DNA of 64,000 bases from Streptomyces lanatus (lineage in GTDB: Bacteria > Actinomycetota > Actinomycetes > Streptomycetales > Streptomycetaceae), in assembly GCF_014655715.1 (NCBI RefSeq), contig NZ_BNBM01000005.1, positions 248,001-312,000 of the forward strand, given 5' to 3'. Under the pieces are notes generated by a model. That model did not search any database. It had not been told where the DNA came from and saw nothing but the letters and a program-made list of their open reading frames with translations. A program made the translations under genes and the position numbers. Below are positions 55,896 through 64,000 of this stretch, piece after piece. How positions within the stretch are numbered: the first letter of the stretch is position 1; each line of letters begins with the position of its first letter.

Positions 55896-55937
55896 GGGGC
55901 CGCCGGTCGAGGGCGGGGTTGAGAGACCGGCGGCCCC
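55896..55937. terminator. Terminator-like hairpin
   Basis: Perfect 13-bp GC-rich arms (55896-55908 and 55925-55937) with a 16-base loop, between the divergent ABC operon promoter and the end of the MBL gene (both minus strand). It probably ends MBL-side transcription or protects against read-through from the right. Confidence 0.5.
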
Positions 55938-56025
55938 TCCGCTCAGGAGCCGTCATCCTGTGCGGGGCTGCTTCCAGTTGACTGCGCAACAACGCGCGCC
56001 GGGAGCGCGCGCATGGCACCAGCGC

Positions 56026-56042
56026 GTGTGAACGGTTCACAC
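56026..56042. promoter_or_regulatory. 17-bp palindrome GTGTGAAC-G-GTTCACAC
   Basis: A perfect odd-length dyad, typical of dimeric regulator sites (LacI/GntR/Crp-like half-site GTGTGA). Its target promoter is unclear; the nearest downstream start is the ABC operon 258 bases away. Confidence 0.4.
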
Positions 56043-56068
56043 GGGGCGTGAGCGCCGGTTCCGTGCGC

Positions 56069-56725
56069 TCACCAGCCCCGAGCGCGCCACTCCGGAAGCT
56101 GCGGCCGCTCGGTGCCCAGCGTCGTGTCGTCGCCGTGCCCCGGGTAGACCCATGTCTCGTCCGGCAGCACGTCGAAGATCTTCGTCTCCACGTCATGGAT
56201 CAGGCTCGCGAACGCCTTCGGATCCTTACGGGTGTTGCCCACACCGCCCGGGAACAGGCAGTCCCCGGTGAACACATGGGGATGCCCGTGCGGGTCGTCG
56301 TAGACGAGGGCGATCGAACCCGGCGTGTGCCCGACCAGATGGCGCGCGGTGAGCTCCACGCGCCCCACCCGGATCGTGTCACGGTCGTCGACCAGGACAT
56401 CGGTCGGCACCGGGATGCCGTCTGCGTCGTCCCGGCCGGCGTACGTACGCGCGCCAGTGGCCTCGACCACCGCGGCGAGTGCCTGCCAGTGGTCGCCGTG
56501 CTGGTGCGTGGTGACGACGGACGCGATGCCGTCGTCACCGATCATGCCGAGCAGGGATTCCGCTTCGTTCGCGGCGTCGATCAGGAGTTGCTCGTCCGTG
56601 GCCCGGCAGCGCAGCAGATAGGCGTTGTTGTTCATCGGGCCGACCGCGATCTTGGTGATCATCAGGTCCTTGAGCTCGTGCACATCGGCGGGGCCACCGA
56701 CCGTCACCTGTCCGCTGTACGTCAT
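56069..56725 (-). CDS. Metallo-beta-lactamase-fold hydrolase (glyoxalase II-like)
   Basis: A 218-residue MBL-fold hydrolase. The metal motif is SVVTTHQHGDHWQALAAVVE (HxHxDH), followed by VGHTPGSIALVYDD, FTGDCLFPGGVGN (bridging Asp) and WVYPGHGDDTTLGTERPQLP (last His). The fold and motif order are those of glyoxalase II/persulfide-dioxygenase-like enzymes; the actinobacterial versions often act on mycothiol thioesters. No cofactor domain is fused. The next gene to the right, also minus, belongs to the mycothiol-dependent DinB-like family, so a thiol-linked detoxification role is plausible. Confidence 0.92.
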   Translation of the reverse strand: MTYSGQVTVGGPADVHELKDLMITKIAVGPMNNNAYLLRCRATDEQLLIDAANEAESLLGMIGDDGIASVVTTHQHGDHWQALAAVVEATGARTYAGRDDADGIPVPTDVLVDDRDTIRVGRVELTARHLVGHTPGSIALVYDDPHGHPHVFTGDCLFPGGVGNTRKDPKAFASLIHDVETKIFDVLPDETWVYPGHGDDTTLGTERPQLPEWRARGW

Positions 56726-56768
56726 GGCGGCAGCCTATAGCGGGGGAACGCTCGACGGCCCCCCGGCG

Positions 56769-57455
56769 CTACAGCGGAGGAAGCGACGGCAGAGCGCCGC
56801 CCGCCACGGTCAGCCCTGCCCCGTCGCGACGCCCGGCGAGCCAGCCCAGCAGGTCGGGGGCGGAACCGTGGACGGTGATGTCGGGAGCCTCCGCGTCCCG
56901 CCCGGTGCTCCACACGCGCGTGCCGTCCGTGAGGCGGGTCGGCGGCACATCGGCGTGCCCGCCGAACCGGTCCGCGAGGAACTCGATCTCCCGCTCGGTG
57001 AACTCGGCCGGCAGGTCCTCCAGCTCGTACCCGATCCCGAGATCCACATGGTGCAGCTCCACCTCGACCCACCGTCGGAACGGCACCCGGGCCGCCGCAT
57101 CGGTGACGCCGTTGCGCAGCTCGACGGTGCGCGACCAGTCCGCGGGCACGGCCCCGGCCTCCTGGAAGCGGACGGCGCTCTCGCGCACGTCGGTGAGCTG
57201 GATGTCGAGGGGGCGCGGGGCGTCCCGGTCGATGTCGGCGTCCCGGGCGGTGCCGGACACGTACATGGGACGGCCTTCCAGGACGTTCACGAGCGCGTCC
57301 GCGTTGCGCGCGATGTGTGCGAGAACATGGCCGCGGCTCCAGCCGGGGAGCCGTGACGGCTCGGCCACCGACGCGTTGTCCAGCTTGGCCGCTGCGGTGA
57401 GCAGCCGGTCGGTCGCTTCACGTACAGACACCAGGTCACGAGCGTGATCAATCAT
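56769..57455 (-). CDS. Maleylpyruvate-isomerase-family (DinB-like) mycothiol-dependent enzyme
   Basis: A 228-residue protein of the MDMPI/DinB-like fold. The N-terminal four-helix domain carries the metal-binding histidines in RLPGWSRGHVLAHIARNADA (HxxxH type), with the third in RRWVEVELHHVDLGIG. A C-terminal domain follows (DITVHGSAPDLLGWLAGRRD). Such proteins use mycothiol as cofactor for isomerisation or S-transfer reactions. ATG 57455 is preferred: TAGTGT (minus strand) ends seven bases upstream, a leaderless pattern. It is divergent from uvrA. Confidence 0.9.
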   Translation of the reverse strand: MIDHARDLVSVREATDRLLTAAAKLDNASVAEPSRLPGWSRGHVLAHIARNADALVNVLEGRPMYVSGTARDADIDRDAPRPLDIQLTDVRESAVRFQEAGAVPADWSRTVELRNGVTDAAARVPFRRWVEVELHHVDLGIGYELEDLPAEFTEREIEFLADRFGGHADVPPTRLTDGTRVWSTGRDAEAPDITVHGSAPDLLGWLAGRRDGAGLTVAGGALPSLPPL

Positions 57456-57705
57456 GGTGCTGACACTAGTCCCGCCACACCTTTGGGTGAAGGTGGTGAA
57501 CGAGTGCCGTAAATCGAATGCGCGTGCTATAAGGTCGGTCGTGACGTCGGGCATGCTGGAAGCCCCGGGATTGTTGTCGCATCCGGGAATCCGACCGGCG
57601 TTGTCAGTGGCTCCCCCTACTCTGAGGAAGCACGGGGGCCTCGAAGCCGAGAACACACGGGGGCCTCGCCCCCTGTCACTTCTCTCAAGAAAGGTGCGGA
57701 CCGGC

Positions 57706-60780
<3,075 letters not shown>

Positions 60781-60837
60781 GTACGGCGAGCGATCAGCGA
60801 CGGGCAGCGAGTCCGAACAAATCCTGAAAATGCTGAG

Positions 60838-60880
60838 ACGTGCGGCGCCCCGCGGGAACTCCCCGCGGGGCGCCGCACGT
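60838..60880. terminator. Strong bidirectional terminator between uvrA and fructokinase
   Basis: Perfect 19-bp arms at 60838-60856 and 60862-60880 around a five-base loop (AACTC), very GC-rich. It lies 58 bases after the uvrA stop and 79 bases after the convergent kinase stop. Confidence 0.88.
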
Positions 60881-60958
60881 TGGATCATCAGCGGCCCGAT
60901 CCAGGCGGCCGTGACGGACCTTGACTCCTCAACAGTGGAATGGAAGAGAGAACGCCTC

Positions 60959-61870
60959 CTAGAAGTCCCCCAGTTCGGAGGCGTACGGTGGCTCGGCTCC
61001 CGCCCGGGAACAGGTGATCGCGGCAGCCCGCGCCGCGAACCGCAACAGCCTTGTCCAGCCATCGGCGCCGAGTCCCGCGAGCGCCTCGGCGGACAGGGCG
61101 TCCTGGGCGGCCAGCCCGTGCAACAGGGCCGCGTTCACGGTGTCGCCCGCACCGATCGTGTCCACGACGTCGACCACCTCACCCGCTACGGAGTACACCG
61201 CACCGCCCCGGGTGAAGGCGGTCAGCCCGTCACCGCCCTGAGTGATCACCACGGCCGCAGGTCCCGCGGCCAGCCACTCACGCGGCGTGCCGCCCAGCCA
61301 CAGCGCGTCCTCCTCGGAGAGCTTGAGGAGCGACACCGAGGGCAGCCAGCTCTTGAACCGGGCCCGGTAGCCGTCCGGGTCGGGGATCAGCCCTGCCCTG
61401 ATGTTCGGGTCGAGCGCGGTGAACACCCCTTGCCCGGCCGCGCTCCGCATCAGCTCCTCATAGGCGCTCGCCCCGGGCTCCAGGACGAGCGAACAAGTGC
61501 CGAACGAGACCGCGCGCGCCCGCGCGGGCAGCTCCGCAGGTGCCTCGAAGAGCCGGTCGGCGGTGCCCTCGACATAGAAGGAGTAGGCGGCCGAGCCGTG
61601 CGCGTCGATCGTGGCGACGGCGAGAGTGGTCGGCTCCAGACCGCGCTGCACGCCCGACACATCCACCCCCGCCTCCCGCAGCCCGTCGAGCAGGGCCTCG
61701 CCGAACGCGTCAGAGGACGTGCGGGAGCAGAAGGCGGTGGGGGAGCCGAGGCGGCCGAGGGCCACGGCGGTGTTGTAGGGCCCGCCGCCGAGCGCCGGCG
61801 TCAGACTCGCGAGGGCGCCCGTGCCCTGCGGTACCAGGTCGATCAGAGCCTCACCGGCGACGACGATCAC
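60959..61870 (-). CDS. PfkB-family sugar kinase, probable fructokinase
   Basis: A 303-residue ribokinase-fold kinase. PfkB signatures are LTPALGGGPYNTAVALGRLG near the N-terminus and the catalytic VVDTIGAGDTVNAALLHGLA. VVAGEALIDLVPQ at the start is typical of fructokinases/2-keto-3-deoxygluconate kinases. The start is a GTG at 61870 that overlaps the TGA of the LacI regulator gene (GTGA, 61867-61870), so the regulator and kinase are one operon. The sugar is inferred as fructose or similar. It ends at the strong bidirectional terminator. Confidence 0.9.
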   Translation of the reverse strand: MIVVAGEALIDLVPQGTGALASLTPALGGGPYNTAVALGRLGSPTAFCSRTSSDAFGEALLDGLREAGVDVSGVQRGLEPTTLAVATIDAHGSAAYSFYVEGTADRLFEAPAELPARARAVSFGTCSLVLEPGASAYEELMRSAAGQGVFTALDPNIRAGLIPDPDGYRARFKSWLPSVSLLKLSEEDALWLGGTPREWLAAGPAAVVITQGGDGLTAFTRGGAVYSVAGEVVDVVDTIGAGDTVNAALLHGLAAQDALSAEALAGLGADGWTRLLRFAARAAAITCSRAGAEPPYASELGDF

Positions 61871-63015
61871 GAGACGGTTCCTTTCACAGACGGCAGGGGC
61901 TGTTCGGGGCTGTCGGCAGGCGGTGACTCGATGGCGCCCTCGGATCGCACGGGCCGTGCGGGCACCGTGCGCCTCGCGGATCTTCCCGGCCGGTTCGGCT
62001 GTTCCGGGCAGCCGCACGAGGTGCGATGCACGAAGGCGCAGGGGAGACGCACGGTCCGGGCCGGCCGCTCCGGCGAGTCGAGGCGGTCCAGGAGCACCCG
62101 GACGGCCTGTGCGCCGATGTCCCGGCTGGGCTGGGCGATCGCGGTGAGCCTGGGGGAGAACAGATCGGCCCAGGCGAAGTCGTCGAAGCAGCACAGCGCG
62201 ATGTCGTCGGGCACGGACAGGCCGTGGTCACGCAGAGCGCGCAGTGCGCCCATGGTCATCGCATTGTTGGCGGTGACCAGCGCCGTGGGCGGCGAGGCCA
62301 GCGACAGCAGGGCGGCGGTGGCCTGCTCGGCTCCGGCCGACTCCGAGTCGCCGTGCACGACGAGACGTTCGTCGTGGGCGAGCCCCGCCCCGGCCAGGCC
62401 GTGCCGGTATCCGGCAAGCCGTTCGGCGGTGGTGCTGAGTCCGGGCAGCCCGGCGACCAGGCCGATCCGCCGGTGCCCGAGGCCCGCGAGGTGGGTGACC
62501 AGCTCGGCCATGGGCTCGGCACTGTCGGCGCAGACCTGGTCGAACCGCGTCGAGCCGTCGGCAGGGGCGTCGACGACACGGTCGAGGAGGACGGTCGGCA
62601 CCTTGTGGCGCCCGAGGTAGGAGAGGAGTTCGCCCGGATCGGCGGAGGGCGCGACGATCATGCCGTCCACGCGGCGCTCGTGCAGCAGCTGGGCGACCTT
62701 GCGCTCATGCTCCGGGTCGTCGTGCGGGTCGGCGATGAGCAGGCTGTAGCCGTGTTCCAGAGCCGCGGCCTCGACGCCCTGGAGGATCTCCGTGAAGTAC
62801 GGATTGCTGATCGCCGACACCGCGAGCCCGATGGACCGCGTGCGGGAGGTCACCAGGGAGCGGGCGAGGGTGTTGGGCGTGTAGCCGAGCTCCTCCATGG
62901 CGTCCAGCACCGCCTGACGGGTGTGGGGCAGCACGGGCCGGGTCCCGTTCAGCACATGCGAGACGGTCGCCACGGACACGCCGGCGCTCCGGGCGACGTC
63001 GGCCATGGTTGCCAT
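61867..63015 (-). CDS. LacI-family transcriptional regulator
   Basis: A 382-residue repressor. The N-terminal HTH and hinge are MADVARSAGVSVATVSHVLN with GTRPVLPHTRQAVLDAMEEL and GYTPNTLARSLV. The periplasmic-binding-like core begins SIGLAVSAISNPYFTEILQG and has VDGMIVAPSADPGELLSYL, GHRRIGLVAGLPGLSTTAER and the C-terminal DIALCCFDDFAWADLFSPRL. The tail beyond ~340 is unusually long and Pro/Arg/Ser-rich (the typical length is ~340). It precedes and overlaps the sugar-kinase gene. A 28-bp operator-like dyad lies 83 bases upstream of its ATG. Confidence 0.94.
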   Translation of the reverse strand: MATMADVARSAGVSVATVSHVLNGTRPVLPHTRQAVLDAMEELGYTPNTLARSLVTSRTRSIGLAVSAISNPYFTEILQGVEAAALEHGYSLLIADPHDDPEHERKVAQLLHERRVDGMIVAPSADPGELLSYLGRHKVPTVLLDRVVDAPADGSTRFDQVCADSAEPMAELVTHLAGLGHRRIGLVAGLPGLSTTAERLAGYRHGLAGAGLAHDERLVVHGDSESAGAEQATAALLSLASPPTALVTANNAMTMGALRALRDHGLSVPDDIALCCFDDFAWADLFSPRLTAIAQPSRDIGAQAVRVLLDRLDSPERPARTVRLPCAFVHRTSCGCPEQPNRPGRSARRTVPARPVRSEGAIESPPADSPEQPLPSVKGTVS

Positions 63016-63097
63016 CTCGATCCCTTCCCTGCGCAGCGCCTCTTCGTGGGCCGTCGCGGTTTCTCTGGCCGGGAAGGTATCTCATTCCCAAGCCAGA

Positions 63098-63125
63098 CGT
63101 AAACGCTTGCGCAATCGTTTACGTC
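63098..63125. promoter_or_regulatory. LacI-type operator candidate
   Basis: ACGTAAACG (63098-63106) and CGTTTACGT (63117-63125) flank the central palindrome TTGCGCAA (63108-63115). The dyad is perfect except for one position pair. It overlaps the expected promoter of the LacI-kinase operon, so autoregulation is likely. Confidence 0.75.
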
Positions 63126-63217
63126 CCGAGCGGAACCCACCGAGGGAAGAGTCAGGGCCCACAGGGGCGCCCAGGGCGTCGGTCAGCGCGGCGAGCCGAG
63201 GACAGCCGGCTCGGGGC

Positions 63218-64000
63218 TCACTCCCACTCCCAGCCGATGCCGACGATGCCCGTCCGTACCCGTGGCTCGACGAGGTGAACGGAGTGATGCGGCCCGCTGA
63301 GCAGCAGCCCTTGCCGGCCGCTGCGGGGCGCCGCGGCGGAGTGCTGGGCGAAACGGTGGCAGCGGGCCGGGAGGGCGTTCTCGGCGAAGCGGACCTGGAG
63401 GGCGTACTGGCCGCCCGCGAGAGGGAAGCCACGCGCGTACTCGCGGGACACGTCGGCCGTGCCGTCCTCGACGCCGTAGCGGAAGAGGTAGGTGTCGCCC
63501 GCCCGCAGTCGTGTGCCGAAGAGCAGCTCGGCGACGAGGACGCCGGTGTCATGGTGCCAACGGACCCGTCCCGTGCGGCAGTTCTCCAGGGCCCGCACCG
63601 TCATCCGCTCCGGCATGCATCCCGGGTCGCCGTGGTGGACGGCCACGAATCGGTCCACGCCGTCCCTGTGGGCGCGCACTATGTGGTGCGACTCGCGCCC
63701 CGCCAGCTCACGGCGCGCCCCGATCCGCACCTGCTCGTGATGGGCGAGGGTGTGCAGGCCGCCGTCGACCGGACAGCCCAGTTCGGTCAGCAGCCGCTCC
63801 AGTACGCCGGAGGCCTCGACCAGGGAGCGGTAGGAGCGGGAGGCGGGCTGCTGGAGCGCGGAGTGGTCGTCGGCCTCGGACAGGAGCCGGATCAGGGACT
63901 CCTCCGGCAGCTGGAGGATCTCCTCCAGTGCCCGCACCGCACGCAGCGACTCGGGCCGCTGCGGTCGCCGGGCCCCCTGCTGCCAGTAGCTCAGGCTGGT
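63218..64000 (-). CDS. Helix-turn-helix regulator-like protein, C-terminal part (runs off the right edge)
   Basis: The frame is open from 63218 to the window edge (261 codons). The first visible residues TSLSYWQQGARRPQRPESLR, then AVRALEEILQLPEESL, are the second half of an XRE-type HTH. The following ~200 residues are not a known effector domain to me. They contain HHEQVRIGARRELAGRESHH, FVAVHHGDPGCMPERMT and several His/Arg-rich strands reading like a beta-sandwich. The terminal GIVGIGWEWE ends the protein. An in-frame GTG at 63937 would be internal. The operon context is cut by the window. Confidence 0.7.
   Translation of the reverse strand, partial: TSLSYWQQGARRPQRPESLRAVRALEEILQLPEESLIRLLSEADDHSALQQPASRSYRSLVEASGVLERLLTELGCPVDGGLHTLAHHEQVRIGARRELAGRESHHIVRAHRDGVDRFVAVHHGDPGCMPERMTVRALENCRTGRVRWHHDTGVLVAELLFGTRLRAGDTYLFRYGVEDGTADVSREYARGFPLAGGQYALQVRFAENALPARCHRFAQHSAAAPRSGRQGLLLSGPHHSVHLVEPRVRTGIVGIGWEWE

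Larger units (their letters stand above)
55769..56068. other. Intergenic region with stacked inverted repeats
   Basis: This 300-base gap holds the promoter of the ABC operon (minus strand) and at least four dyads: GGGAACG/CGTTCCC (55832-55838, 55846-55852); perfect 13-bp arms starting GGGGCCGCC at 55896-55908 and 55925-55937 (terminator-like); a 17-bp palindrome GTGTGAAC-G-GTTCACAC (56026-56042); and GTGAGCGC/GCGCTCAC (56048-56055, 56065-56072), which overlaps the MBL gene stop. No coding frame is convincing. Confidence 0.6.

Noticed and set aside
57456..57705. LexA (SOS) box upstream of uvrA
   Set aside because: I looked for GAAC-N4-GTTC in the 250 bases upstream of uvrA and the 200 bases upstream of uvrB and found none; single GAAC half-sites are not enough.

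Overview
The window is a stretch of Streptomyces chromosome, or that of a very close relative. It is very GC-rich with strong third-position GC. Many genes start on GTG, many appear to be transcribed leaderless, and it carries Streptomyces-type families: an XRE/DUF397/HATPase regulator set, Methyltransf_19, F420-type and mycothiol-type enzymes, DUF2293 and a MHYT sensor. I see no rRNA or tRNA genes, no CRISPR array and no insertion sequence. Nearly all of the sequence is coding, mostly as single genes or pairs with 4-nt ATGA/GTGA overlaps.

Region by region. (1) 1-1.4 kb: the end of a GNAT acetyltransferase, a RidA protein and an uncharacterised Arg/Ala-rich protein. (2) 1.46-8.3 kb: a compact probable defence or conflict island. 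It holds a TIR-STAND NTPase (2116-4038) whose C-terminal domain is also made as a separate protein by the divergent gene at 1464-2078, then a small nucleotidyltransferase, then a 1142-residue UPF1-like helicase fused to a PLD nuclease and a zinc ribbon, which matches the architecture of single-gene (type II) Mokosh. (3) 8.5-17.2 kb: a FUSC membrane protein, an EEP hydrolase, an amidohydrolase, a P450, a DUF899 protein, a small protein and an ABC exporter. (4) 17.4-20.8 kb: an XRE/DUF397/HATPase regulatory set followed by a Methyltransf_19 gene, with unusual short tandem repeats in both intergenic gaps. (5) 20.8-31.7 kb: a dual-specificity phosphatase, a PEP-utilising phosphotransferase coupled to a membrane protein, a MocR regulator divergent from an AhpD-like gene with a palindromic operator between them, an orphan GltD, DUF1772, DUF2293, a uridine-kinase-like protein without a P-loop, and a PPOX-class oxidoreductase behind an AT-rich promoter. 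(6) 31.8-41.1 kb: a CBS protein, CorA, a methyltransferase, the psuG-psuK pseudouridine catabolic pair, a VOC gene remnant, a formaldehyde dehydrogenase, an MFS exporter, Ogt and a secreted glycerophosphodiesterase. (7) 41.3-48.9 kb: MHYT sensor, uvrB, then a ter set: TerD, a TerD-FtsK/HerA-like fusion, and terC behind what I read as a yybP-ykoY manganese riboswitch whose 3' P1 strand is also a perfect anti-Shine-Dalgarno. (8) 49-57.5 kb: cation/proton antiporter, MHS transporter, S66 peptidase, aroQ, a polar amino-acid ABC transporter operon, an MBL hydrolase and a DinB-like mycothiol enzyme. (9) 57.7-64 kb: uvrA with a histone-H1-like tail, a strong bidirectional terminator, a LacI regulator-fructokinase pair with its operator, and a truncated HTH gene at the edge.

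The most notable items are the TIR-STAND/stand-alone-domain pair beside the Mokosh-like gene, the terC riboswitch with its visible ON mechanism, the group of short-period tandem repeat arrays, and a recurrent 12-bp palindrome. All functions are read from sequence motifs and family knowledge; no database search was possible.
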